From the NCBI GenBank assembly GCA_001829315.1, contig MIAY01000017.1, positions 7,568-71,567 of the forward strand: a stretch of DNA of 64,000 nt. Reading direction: 5' to 3'. The position numbers were made by a program, and so were the translations under genes. Within the stretch, counting starts at the first letter, position 1. Each line of letters starts with the position of its first letter. The stretch comes from Spirochaetes bacterium GWE1_32_154 (GTDB lineage: Bacteria > Spirochaetota > GWE2-31-10). The notes beneath the pieces were generated by a model. It had not been told where the DNA came from. It searched no databases and saw only the letters and a program-made list of their open reading frames with translations. Below are positions 27,338 to 35,789 of the stretch, in pieces.

Positions 27338-28558
27338 TCACAAATTTGGCTGTACACCTAATATATAATCTGCATCTTTGATAAATGATTTTCTTTTCTT
27401 ATCAGTATAAAAATATCTTCCCCATTTATAAAAAATAGATATTTCAAAACTCTGAACTATTTGATTACTCGATGGATAAAAAGCAATTTTATAATTTATT
27501 TCATTACCAAAAGCAGATAAATACCTATTAATATAAGGACTGTTAAAATTGATTAAAAGACCGCCCCCCAATACTAACGTATAAATATTATAACTAAATT
27601 TCCCGTAAAATTCTGTATAAGGATCATTTGTAAAAAATTGTAAAGATATGTTTTCACCGAAATAATTTTCATAAATAAAACCAGTAGTAAAATACCCTGA
27701 AATCGGAAATCTTGATTTTTTAATATCATGTATATGAAAATTTAATGTATTTCTAAGGCTAACATAATTATAAGGGTTTATTAAACTTACAAATACTAAA
27801 CTGGAAAGTAATCCAAACGTATCAAATCTATATTCTATTGAAAATATATCAATCGGATACACTTCAATAAAAAATGATAATAATTCAAAATAAGGTTTTG
27901 GCTGATTTTTTTCTGCATAGTACTGAAACCCGATTAAAGATGTAAAACCTATTGAAGCTATTGTACTACAAAATGATTCTGTCTTATTTTTTAATGCGTT
28001 ATATTCTTCTATATTAATTTTTTTAGGTTTTTGAATTATTTTTTTTGATTTATTATTATTTTTATCAATTTTCAAAACGTCATTTATTTGTTTAAAAAAA
28101 AGTGAAAAAGCATTATTAACCGTCAAAGATTTTTCAGAATCTCCAAAGACATCATATTTTTTGACATCATTTACAAGTATAGCCCATGAATTTATTGTTT
28201 TATATTTATCATTTTTTAAAACAACAATAGCATGAATCAAAAATGAAGCTTTATAATTACCATCTTCTTCCTCTGATATTAGATAGCCAAATTTAAGCAT
28301 ATTAATATTAAGATAATAAATTGACTTACCTTTCTTACTTGAATAATGATCTCCCAAAAACTCTTTAATTGCATCTTTATAATCAATAGTTTTTAATCCT
28401 TTTAATTCAAAGATTCCATCAGGATCTATATATGAAATTTTAGGATAAATTAAAATATCATTAGTTAAATCAATGCGAACATCAGTAGTAATAGACCCTG
28501 AATACATATTAACAAAAGATAAAAAAAGGATTAAAGAAACAGCTAAATATTTTTTCAC
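27338..28558 (-). CDS. Secreted/outer-membrane protein of unknown function
   Basis: 406 residues, GTG start preceded by GGAG. Clear signal peptide (MKKYLAVSLILFLSFVNMYS). The N-terminal half has alternating polar/hydrophobic strands and ends in a Lys-rich linker; the C-terminal ~200 residues contain many Tyr/Phe-rich amphipathic strands (VFVSLINPYNYVSLRN, FEISIFYKWGRYFY), which suggests an outer-membrane beta-barrel. No family recognised. Confidence 0.7.
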   Translation of the reverse strand: MKKYLAVSLILFLSFVNMYSGSITTDVRIDLTNDILIYPKISYIDPDGIFELKGLKTIDYKDAIKEFLGDHYSSKKGKSIYYLNINMLKFGYLISEEEDGNYKASFLIHAIVVLKNDKYKTINSWAILVNDVKKYDVFGDSEKSLTVNNAFSLFFKQINDVLKIDKNNNKSKKIIQKPKKINIEEYNALKNKTESFCSTIASIGFTSLIGFQYYAEKNQPKPYFELLSFFIEVYPIDIFSIEYRFDTFGLLSSLVFVSLINPYNYVSLRNTLNFHIHDIKKSRFPISGYFTTGFIYENYFGENISLQFFTNDPYTEFYGKFSYNIYTLVLGGGLLINFNSPYINRYLSAFGNEINYKIAFYPSSNQIVQSFEISIFYKWGRYFYTDKKRKSFIKDADYILGVQPNL

Positions 28559-28655
28559 AAATTACTCCAATAAAAAAATAATATTTAAAAACTTTAAAAT
28601 TTAAAATCAAACTCAATAATATGGCATAAATTGTGTAGATGTCATAATGTACATA

Positions 28656-29039
28656 GGGTATATTTAAACAATTAGGGAAAATCCGAGCTATGAAACTGGC
28701 TTAACTAACTGATATGTCAATAGTTAAACTCAAAATCTTTCTCCCACTTTAGCATCCCTTTTTTAAGTGAAATTTTGGGAGAAATATTTAAGTATATTTT
28801 CACGTAAATATTTCTCTTATTTTAATGGATGTTATACAATTTTACTCACTTATATTTATAATCCATTAAATATATTTGCCACATCAAAATCAATTGAATC
28901 AATAAAAACTTCATCTGAAAGGTCGTATTCCACTTGTAAAAAAATTCATTCGACATTCTCTGATGATATTTCAAGTGCTTTAGAAAACCTTAATACCTAA
29001 ATCCTAACGAGGATTTTCCCTAAATGTTTAAACTTACCC
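28656..29039. mobile_element. Possible degenerate element bounded by 29-bp inverted repeats
   Basis: GGGTATATTTAAACAATTAG... at 28656-28684 is repeated, inverted, at 29011-29039 (26 of 29 positions match by eye). The ~325 bp between hold no convincing gene: a 77-codon plus-strand frame (28767-29000) has no recognisable domain. No flanking duplication was found. It may be a MITE or the shell of an IS. This covers most of the 28559-29206 gap. Confidence 0.5.
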
Positions 29040-29144
29040 AATATTAGGTTGGCTTTTCAAAAAAGCATGGCTGATAATCTCAGCACAACGAATTACATAC
29101 TCCGGCTTATACTCTTCAATTAAAATCTTTTCCATCTCTGACAT
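29034..29144 (-). pseudogene. Short ORF fragment, unknown
   Basis: A 36-residue frame (MSEMEKILIEEYKPEYVIRC, ending SHAFLKSQPNIG) with no good RBS. The frame is open further upstream without a clear start, so it looks like the tail of a lost gene. Its stop overlaps the inverted repeat at 29011-29039. Confidence 0.25.
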
Positions 29145-29206
29145 CACATTTAAGTACACTACTATATCACTATAGTAAAAATAATATCTTTACTTCTCAA
29201 TTTAAC

Positions 29207-29629
29207 CTACTGCATTTTAGTAAATACAATTTCTGCATGTTGTAATTGCTTATCAACTAAAAAAACAGGAGTTTTCAAAGTCAGCTTATCGTTATCAACA
29301 GTAAATTCCCTCTCCTGTTCTAAGCCAATTAAATTAGGAATTAAAGAAACTTCACTCAAATGAATCACCTTATTACCTTCAATCTTATATTTTCCCGAAT
29401 ATCCTGTATACCCCTCCATGGCCGCCAGTTTTTCCTCTGTTGTGCCATTCATGATATCGTTAGATTGATAAGGAGGCCTACCGGCTTTCATAATATTCAC
29501 ACTCATATGATCACTTTCAGTATAAATTATGTAACCTTTTGCGTCCTGACCAAAAGGATAGGAAACATCTCCCTTTTCATTCAACTGATGAAAGGTATGC
29601 AGCTTCCATACACCCACAATTTCATTCAT
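29207..29629 (-). CDS. Lipocalin-like domain protein
   Basis: About 140 residues. Matches the lipocalin-like family: IVGVWKLHTFHQLNEKGDVS, YPFGQDAKGYIIYTESDHMS, then GYTGYSGKYKIEGNKVIH. The ATG at 29629 (MNEIVGVW) is chosen because GGAGG lies 5 bases upstream. It is the leftmost gene in the cassette-like array, just inside the attC-like site at 29698-29864, but no matching downstream site was found. Cytosolic; ligand unknown. Confidence 0.8.
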   Translation of the reverse strand: MNEIVGVWKLHTFHQLNEKGDVSYPFGQDAKGYIIYTESDHMSVNIMKAGRPPYQSNDIMNGTTEEKLAAMEGYTGYSGKYKIEGNKVIHLSEVSLIPNLIGLEQEREFTVDNDKLTLKTPVFLVDKQLQHAEIVFTKMQ

Positions 29630-29697
29630 CATTTCCTCCATTTCTAATATCACTGCAAATTTAAATATCAAAATAAAATGAATCGTTAATTAATCTC

Positions 29698-29864
29698 CTA
29701 TAACGCTTTGAAACAAAATCTGAAACATAAATTCTTGGTCGCTTGCAAATGCAAACCAATCATTTATCGCAAATAATAATCATAGTCGCAAACCACAAAG
29801 CAAAAAAATTAGCCGCCGGCAGGTCTGTCGAACATTTGCTTAACCTGGAATGCTATTGTTAGGT
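29698..29864 (-). repeat. attC-like site C (cassette array)
   Basis: On the minus strand the site starts with ACCTAAC and ends with GTTATAG. The ACCTAAC box is the exact complement of GTTAGGT, the leading edge of the same cassette (within 30602-30608), as required for a circularised integron cassette. Length 167 bp. Its sequence otherwise differs from sites A and B. Confidence 0.6.
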
Positions 29865-29869
29865 AATTT

Positions 29870-30316
29870 TTATGTATCAATACGCTGTAATTCAATATCT
29901 GAGATTACTTTGTTTCTATAAATTAAATCATCTCTTTTTGAGAATCCCAAGCTTTCCCAGAATTCATTTCCAAGTTCATTATTCTTAAACACAACAAATG
30001 CTACTTTATGAATCTCTTCTTTTCTTAATGCATTTATTGCGGCATTAACTAAGGCTGTTCCGACACCTTTGTTTCGATAAGCATAATCTACTGCCGTATG
30101 ATGTATATATCCTCTTCGTCCATCATGGCCACTCAGTATGACACCAATCAATTTATTACCATCTTTTGCTATAAAACACGTATTTGGATTCCTTTTTATA
30201 TATTTTCTTATACCATTATAAGAATCATCAATTGAATTTAAGCCCATACCGGGCGTAGAAATCCATAACGAATAGATATCTTTATAATGTAATTGTTTCA
30301 TTTTTAGTATTTTCAT
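29870..30316 (-). CDS. GNAT-family N-acetyltransferase
   Basis: 148 residues. GNAT acetyl-CoA fold: CFIAKDGNKLIGVILSG (beta 4), GYIHHTAVDYAYRNKGVGTA (acetyl-CoA pyrophosphate loop R-x-x-G-x-G), and EFWESLGFSKRDDL. Shares a cassette with the 67-residue gene upstream, 31 bp apart. Acceptor unknown; such genes are common integron cargo. Confidence 0.92.
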   Translation of the reverse strand: MKILKMKQLHYKDIYSLWISTPGMGLNSIDDSYNGIRKYIKRNPNTCFIAKDGNKLIGVILSGHDGRRGYIHHTAVDYAYRNKGVGTALVNAAINALRKEEIHKVAFVVFKNNELGNEFWESLGFSKRDDLIYRNKVISDIELQRIDT

Positions 30317-30347
30317 ATTTATATAACCTTATTAGCTTTTATATACA

Positions 30348-30551
30348 CTAATTCTTAAGAAATTCCACTGTTTTATTCTTCAATGATATTTTACCAACAA
30401 TATATCCATATTGAACAAGTTCTTTTTTATAATTAAGAAACGAGTGGTCTATTTCAATTCCATTTATTTCTTTTATCTCTTCAAAAGATAAAACTAGGTT
30501 TTGATTATTCTTATGCGCAATGTGCTTCCATAACCGATCATACTTACTCAT
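30348..30551 (-). CDS. Small conserved protein of unknown function
   Basis: 67 residues, MSKYDRLWKHIAHKNNQNLV then EIKEINGIEIDHSFLNYKKE. The pattern K-Y-D-x-L-W...L-S-F-x-E-I...D-H-S-F-L resembles a small family common in Firmicutes, also found as an N-terminal domain. AGGT precedes the ATG. First gene of a two-gene cassette with the acetyltransferase. Confidence 0.75.
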   Translation of the reverse strand: MSKYDRLWKHIAHKNNQNLVLSFEEIKEINGIEIDHSFLNYKKELVQYGYIVGKISLKNKTVEFLKN

Positions 30552-30601
30552 ATCATTTACCTGTCAGTATTGTATTATTTCCTCGCCCGCCGAAGGCGTG
30601 T

Positions 30602-30776
30602 ACCTAACGTTCGATTAACCCGTGAGGCGTAATTGGCACATAAATTGCTTTTTTTTAGCCCCGTTCTTCGTGATTAACAAAAAATCTTCCAGTTTAACCC
30701 GAAATTAGAATGTCTAAAAAAAAGTTCAGCAATTTGTGTGACAATAGCCGAGTCGGTGTTAAATCGGTTGTTATAT
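30602..30776 (-). repeat. attC-like site A (cassette array)
   Basis: Minus strand: starts ATATAAC, then AACCGATTTAAC, and ends GGGTTAATCGAAC-GTTAGGT. ATATAAC complements GTTATAT, the leading edge of this cassette at 32775-32781. The inner boxes CCGATTTAA and TTAATCG pair with one extra base, like the extrahelical bases of attC. 175 bp, roughly 85% similar to site B. GTTAGGT fits GTTRRRY. Confidence 0.7.
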
Positions 30777-30785
30777 TGCAACAGT

Positions 30786-32720
30786 TTAATCAACATTTTT
30801 ATTAAAAAGAGATTCAACTCTTTCGAAAAGAGGGAAAAAATCATTAAATAAATCTTTTGGTTGATTAATTAGAATTTTCCAAAAATTACTTTTTTTTGAG
30901 TCCTTAAATCTTAATAAAGTTTTCCCGAAGAAGGAAATCTCTTCAACTAAATCATTTTCTATTAAATAATCTTCTGGAATAAGATTTTCAATTTCAATAT
31001 AATTGGAAAAATTGGGATGTGATAAATCAGAATAATAAGATATTCGATCAGGTACAGGAAGAAGAATTGCATAAAAACTACTATGTTTTTTTCTTTTTAT
31101 GTAAAAGCATTTCTTTTTATTTCCAAATATATCATCTTCCCATTGACTCGTTTTTGTTAGTGAACAGAATTGTTCAGTTCCTGCGTAATCAAAATCAAAT
31201 AATCCAATAATTTTGTTATTTTTAAATAAATCGATATTTTTGGCTCGTAAAAAGCCTGCTAGAGAACTAGCCCCTTCAAGACCTTGTATGTTAAAGTCAC
31301 AGGAACTTAAGAATATTTCATTAAAATTTTCCAAGTCGAATTCTTTGTCATTTATTTTTAACCAAGCTATTTTATATATTTGATCATATTTATCTTCAAC
31401 AAACAGAATCTTTTCATACTTTTTGTTTTCTTCTATTTGTTTTTCTAATTTATGTTTTAATAAATTATTTTCTTCATAAATTCTTTGTAAACCGGAATTT
31501 AAATCAAAAACACCTAATTCTTCATTTAATCTATTTAAATCAGAATCAAAATCGTCGAGTCTTAATTCTATCTGATTATTATCTTCTTTCAAGAATGAGA
31601 TTTTTGAACAATTGTATTCATATTTTTTCCATACACGATATCTACTTATATTTTCACCACTCAACGATAAGAAATTGAATGAATGTGTAGTTAAAAAAAT
31701 CTGTACCGTATCTAAGAAAACATTACGAAACCTTTCAGCTAATATTTGAGCATTTCTATATTCATATGAATTTTCTGGTTCTTCAAATCCCCAAATAAAA
31801 TATCTTTTTGATTTCTCTCCTGACTTAATTGTTTTATTTGTAAAGGATGTTTCCTTTTTTGAAATGTAATATAGAATCTCAGGTATTAATTTTGCTTGTA
31901 TTCCATCTCCTCTTAGTAACAAGTCTACTGCACCTGTATTAACATTTAAAGTCTGAAATAAATAAACAAGATTTGGTAGTTCAAAAACTGGTGAGAAATC
32001 TACATTTTTGTCTTCTATCACATCCTTAAATTCTTCCATCAATGATAGCGTTTCTGCTTGTATTGCTGATTGAAACTTATTCTTGGTTCTATCTACTTCA
32101 GATTTTATTTCCTTTAACAATGTCTGTTGCAATTCTCCATAAAGATGAGAAAAGTATCGTGAATCTTTAATAGCTGGGATATAATGAAATTGAATTGAAT
32201 CTAAAAAATCGGTCAACTGTCTTGAGAGACTAGCTTTAAAGTTTGATTTTAAATCATTTGTTTTTTCATCAATAAAGTTTTGATATAATTCATTTTTTTC
32301 AGATTTGAATGCAGTTAATACTCCATCATCTTGATCATATGAACTATATTCTGAAGTTTTTTTCCAACGTCGTGAAACCCAAAAACGTTCAGGTAATTTT
32401 ACAGCTTCTTTTTCGTGTTTATTTATTCCAGCATTTTTTGAGTTTATAAATGTTATTCTAATAGTTACAAGTTCTTCCTTAATATCTTTTTCATCTCTTT
32501 TTTCATTTTTATGATAATCTTTATCAAAAACAAAAAAGTTCTGTAAATCAATCTTTTTATTAAAGAATAAATTAAGTGCTCTAAGTATATTAGATTTCCC
32601 AGAATCATTAGCGCCTGAAAATATATTGAGATCAGTAATTTTGACTACTTCATTTTTCTCGCCAGTTCTATTATTGAACGAACGGAAATTCTTTATTTCA
32701 ATTTTTTCTATAATTTTCAA
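30786..32720 (-). CDS. OLD-like AAA ATPase with C-terminal Toprim domain
   Basis: 644 residues. N-terminal SMC/RecF-type ATPase: Walker A GANDSGKSNIL, signature-like LLLRGDGIQAKLIPEI, Walker B IWGFEEPENS, H-loop LTTHS. C-terminal Toprim: ILFVEDKYD (Glu) and IGLFDFDYAG (D-x-D). This is the OLD/GajA type of ATP-dependent nuclease architecture, many of which act in phage defence; that role is inference. No UvrD-like helicase follows, so it is not a standard Gabija. Carried alone on a cassette between attC-like sites A and B. TTG start with weak RBS. Confidence 0.85.
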   Translation of the reverse strand: MKIIEKIEIKNFRSFNNRTGEKNEVVKITDLNIFSGANDSGKSNILRALNLFFNKKIDLQNFFVFDKDYHKNEKRDEKDIKEELVTIRITFINSKNAGINKHEKEAVKLPERFWVSRRWKKTSEYSSYDQDDGVLTAFKSEKNELYQNFIDEKTNDLKSNFKASLSRQLTDFLDSIQFHYIPAIKDSRYFSHLYGELQQTLLKEIKSEVDRTKNKFQSAIQAETLSLMEEFKDVIEDKNVDFSPVFELPNLVYLFQTLNVNTGAVDLLLRGDGIQAKLIPEILYYISKKETSFTNKTIKSGEKSKRYFIWGFEEPENSYEYRNAQILAERFRNVFLDTVQIFLTTHSFNFLSLSGENISRYRVWKKYEYNCSKISFLKEDNNQIELRLDDFDSDLNRLNEELGVFDLNSGLQRIYEENNLLKHKLEKQIEENKKYEKILFVEDKYDQIYKIAWLKINDKEFDLENFNEIFLSSCDFNIQGLEGASSLAGFLRAKNIDLFKNNKIIGLFDFDYAGTEQFCSLTKTSQWEDDIFGNKKKCFYIKRKKHSSFYAILLPVPDRISYYSDLSHPNFSNYIEIENLIPEDYLIENDLVEEISFFGKTLLRFKDSKKSNFWKILINQPKDLFNDFFPLFERVESLFNKNVD

Positions 32721-32774
32721 TTTATACCCACTACTAATTTATTAATATATATAATATTATATAGTAATTATGCA

Positions 32775-32947
32775 ATATAACGCCCGATTAACCCGTGAGG
32801 CGTACATTGGCGCATAAATTGCTTTTCAGCCCGGTTCTTAATGACTAACAAGAAATCTTCCAGTTTAACACAAAATTAGAACCTATAAAAACCAGTTCAG
32901 CAATTTGTGTGACAATAGCCGAGTCGGCGTTAAATCGGTTGTTATGT
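32775..32947 (-). repeat. attC-like site B (cassette array)
   Basis: Minus strand: ACATAAC-AACCGATTTAACGCC at the start; GGGTTAATCGGGC-GTTATAT at the end. ACATAAC complements GTTATGT at 34036-34042, the leading edge of this cassette. 173 bp, roughly 85% similar to site A, with VCR-like ends (GGGCGTTA). Confidence 0.7.
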
Positions 32948-32950
32948 TTT

Positions 32951-34000
32951 TCATTTATTATTAAATAGTTTTTCTCTTTTTTCTCTATTATTAAATGTAG
33001 ATAAATATGTTATTGGATTATATCCTTCTGCTAAGATTCCAAACTTTTTTTGATTTAAATCATATAAATAAATTAATCCATTAAAAGTAAAAACAAATGA
33101 GTCTTTATTTAACCATGTCATATTCATAATTCCTGGTTGGAAGTCACAATTATATTCACCTTCAAATTGTACTAATAAAAAATCTTCTTTTTTCCCTTTT
33201 TTTCTTAAAAATAAACTGCCTTCAATATTATGTAAATAAGAAGTCCCATCATTTGAGTAACTTTCCCAATCGCTTGTGTTAGAATGGTTATTATTGTTAA
33301 AATGAATATTAATAATCTCAATTGATTCTTCCCATAAATTATCTTTGTTTTTTACTATTGGGAGTTCTAGTATTTCTTTATTTGATAACAGATAACTGTA
33401 GCTTTGATTATTAAATAATTGATGGTAATAAATAATTTCGCCTGATTTATCCCATTTATAATCAGACAAATAGTTTGGAGCCCTAGTAATTTTATTTTTA
33501 TTTTTTGTGCCTAAATCATAAATAATAAGATTACTCTTATATGATGCATTATCAACATCATTTATCTCATAAACAATCTTTTTCGAGTTTGGCGACCATT
33601 CAGGAAGGTCGCAAATTATATCCTTTTCAATTATAATAAGTTCATTTTTATCAATATTGTAAATAAGGATACTTGCAAATTTTCCAGAAGTTCTTAGCGT
33701 TAGAAATTTTCCATTTGGTGACCAACCTACAATTCTTATATTTTTATGTATATTTATTTCAATATTTGACTTAAGATTTCTTATAATTAAAGTTTCATTT
33801 TCAATAAAGTATAATATATTAATATTTTTGTTATAAAATGAAATATCCTTTTCTTTATTTAACAATTCACCTTGATTTCCTATCCTATTTATTTCTTTAT
33901 TGATTAAATAAATTGCTGCAAAATATAATCCGCCCACAATTATCATTAGAGTTAAAAGAATTATAATAATTATGAAAATAACTTTTATCTTTTTTTTCAT
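32951..34000 (-). CDS. Membrane-anchored TolB/PD40-like beta-propeller protein
   Basis: About 350 residues. One N-terminal TM helix (KKKIKVIFIIIIILLTLMII), then WD40/PD40-like repeats: NIRIVGWSPNGKFLTLR, DLPEWSPNSKKIVYEI, YLSDYKWDKSGEIIYYH. The ATG at 34000 is preferred over an upstream start at 34117 because the cassette leading edge (GTTATGT) lies at 34036-34042, between them. Single-gene cassette. Function unknown; perhaps a periplasmic sensor or scaffold. Confidence 0.8.
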   Translation of the reverse strand: MKKKIKVIFIIIIILLTLMIIVGGLYFAAIYLINKEINRIGNQGELLNKEKDISFYNKNINILYFIENETLIIRNLKSNIEINIHKNIRIVGWSPNGKFLTLRTSGKFASILIYNIDKNELIIIEKDIICDLPEWSPNSKKIVYEINDVDNASYKSNLIIYDLGTKNKNKITRAPNYLSDYKWDKSGEIIYYHQLFNNQSYSYLLSNKEILELPIVKNKDNLWEESIEIINIHFNNNNHSNTSDWESYSNDGTSYLHNIEGSLFLRKKGKKEDFLLVQFEGEYNCDFQPGIMNMTWLNKDSFVFTFNGLIYLYDLNQKKFGILAEGYNPITYLSTFNNREKREKLFNNK

Positions 34001-34035
34001 GTTTTTGATCACTTCTTTCAGATATATTTTAAGAA

Positions 34036-34042
34036 ACATAAC
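34036..34042 (-). promoter_or_regulatory. Cassette leading-edge core site GTTATGT
   Basis: Minus-strand GTTATGT is the exact complement of the ACATAAC box that starts attC-like site B. It marks the upstream edge of the first cassette and the right end of the array. No integrase or recognisable attI lies beyond it. Confidence 0.55.
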
Positions 34043-34171
34043 ATTAATTATACCGATTCCCGAATAACTAGCCATACACCCGGTAACCCAAATCAAGAAC
34101 CAATCAAATACTACCACACAATACAGACATACTCAACAACTATAACAAAATAAATTAAAAACCTAAAAAAC

Positions 34172-34723
34172 TTACATTCTCCCCTTATAAAATGTCACAA
34201 CCATCCTGTCATTCTCAACATCATATTCAACCTTTTTAACATCTTTCCTCTTAATAATAACATCCGATTCTTCCACCGCTCCAGGAACAATTGAATCGGT
34301 TGCCTCGCTATCCGGTTTATCACGAAATTTCTTCTCTAAATCTGTAATGCTGTGATTTTTAAAATCAAAAAGAGTAATATCATCACCAATCTTTTTCTTT
34401 GTTTGCACCAGGACTTTTAACTTTGATTCCCCGATTTCACGCCCTGCATTTACATAATCAAGAGCATTTTCCTTACAATAATCTAATATCTGCATTTTAA
34501 GAAATATATTTGAAATATGAATATTTAACTTCTTAGGATAATCCATTTTAAGAATATACTCCCGAATAGAACGATAATTACGAAGAATATATAATTTACT
34601 CTCATGTATCTCTTTTAGTGACATAATGATATTACTTAAATATTTTGCTGCATTAATAAGACTTGCATCAATTTTATGCTCCAACTTCTCAAGCTGTGAT
34701 TTCTGGTTAATTATTAGATCCAA
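34172..34723 (-). CDS. Helical protein of unknown function, third gene of AbiE operon
   Basis: 183 residues, TTG start with GGAG 8 bases upstream. Mostly helical N-terminal two thirds (LEKLEHKIDASLINAAKYLS); the C-terminal strand-rich end is KKVEYDVENDRMVVTFYKGR. No family recognised. Before the MITE at 34742-34921 inserted, its RBS followed the abiEii stop codon by a few bases, so it was the third gene of the toxin-antitoxin operon. Confidence 0.65.
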   Translation of the reverse strand: MDLIINQKSQLEKLEHKIDASLINAAKYLSNIIMSLKEIHESKLYILRNYRSIREYILKMDYPKKLNIHISNIFLKMQILDYCKENALDYVNAGREIGESKLKVLVQTKKKIGDDITLFDFKNHSITDLEKKFRDKPDSEATDSIVPGAVEESDVIIKRKDVKKVEYDVENDRMVVTFYKGRM

Positions 34724-34741
34724 AACAAACTCCTTTTTTTA

Positions 34742-34921
34742 GAGGCTCTTGCAAAAATCAAGAGTACTTGATGAAAAAAAGGGTACTTTTTTTATGCTTC
34801 CGCTTTATGCGATATAATCGCATTATACCCTGGTCGTAATGAGTACATTACTGCTCGGGCATGCACCAGAGTAGCTTCTTGCAAAAATTCGAGATAAAAA
34901 GAGTATTTTTGCAAGAAGCTC
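34742..34921 (+). mobile_element. MITE-like element, copy 3 (180 bp, TSD TTTA)
   Basis: Same family as 25544-25662, with an extra ~40 bp before the 3' hairpin. Ends GAGGCTCTTGCAAAAATC and GCAAGAAGCTC; internal ATGCGATATAATCGCAT. Perfect 4-bp duplication TTTA at 34738-34741 and 34922-34925; the right copy overlaps the abiEii stop codon. It separates abiEii from the third gene's RBS. Confidence 0.9.
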
Positions 34922-34922
34922 T

Positions 34923-35789
34923 TTATACTTTATTTGTTTTATCTGCCATGGCTTCACATATCGATTGTAGTGAGTTTTCTATCTGCATTACGACTTCTTT
35001 AAATGATATTGTTTCTCCAACCCTTTTTGTAAAGGCATTCCATTGATTTATTTTATCCGGATCGTTATAGAACTGCGGTGAGAAGATAATTGTATAGTTG
35101 TCTATTTTTGTTCCTCTTTTGTTAAGTGTTTCATCTATAGCTCTTGATAGGTTATTTTGCGAGATTGTTCCTTATTTTAACAGATGATAAACATCATAAA
35201 AATCTTTCATTCTACTGTTTGCATAGGAAAGTACAAGCATTGCATCAAATTTTTCTGCAATTACGGACTCCTTTGAATATGCATTTATTCGTATTGTATT
35301 TTCAAAAAATGTTGGATATTCCATTATCTGAATGTCGGGATAGACAATATCATCAAAAGCTATGTCTATTTGAATAACTTTTGTTGCATTGCCTAAATAC
35401 CCTTTTATTTTGATTCTTACTCCCTGATAATCGGCATTTTCTTTTATTGTTTCTGATGTTATGCCGGAAGTGTCAAAATTGACTGCATCATCGCTTTGTT
35501 GCATACATATATTCTTGAATACTTCATGGAGGTCTTCTGTTATTCTACTCACTTTTAGTCCAAGAAAATCAATATCTTTCGTTGGCCGGTTTATGGGGAT
35601 GTCTGAAAAGAGAAGAAACAAGCCGCCTTTTAATATGAAGTTTTTTTTATACGGTGATTTTTCTAAACGATATAATAGTCTTTCCTGCATATATCGTAAC
35701 AGGATCGTATCAAAGTTTATGTTTTTACTTCGAGCTACGGTGAGAAGTTTATTTCTTATGGATTGTGCTTTATTTTTGATTTCTTTCAT
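34923..35789 (-). pseudogene. abiEii: AbiEii-type nucleotidyltransferase toxin with in-frame stop
   Basis: The intact frame 35172-35789 encodes 205 residues with the AbiEii nucleotidyltransferase motifs KNFILKGGLFLLF, PTKDIDFLG (metal Asp pair), IQIDIAFDD and EKFDAMLVLS, ending FYDVYHLLK. Directly after the TAA the same frame continues for ~82 codons with family-like C-terminal sequence (NLSRAIDETLNKRGT) to a natural stop at 34923. A single nonsense mutation (or sequencing error) therefore truncates it. It overlaps abiEi by 4 bp. In type IV AbiE systems the toxin modifies tRNA or other nucleotidyl acceptors to block growth. Confidence 0.85.

Noticed and set aside
28767-29000. 77-codon plus-strand frame as a transposase fragment
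   Set aside because: The K-x-I-H...I-x-x-A-L pattern is too weak to assign to any transposase family; kept only as the interior of the inverted-repeat element.
29698-32947. CRISPR array as explanation for the repeated intergenic sequences
   Set aside because: Repeats are ~170 bp, separated by whole genes, and fit cassette recombination sites rather than short repeats with spacers.
34001-34117. N-terminal extension of the beta-propeller gene
   Set aside because: It would cross the cassette leading-edge site, and the TM anchor with a start at 34000 is better supported.
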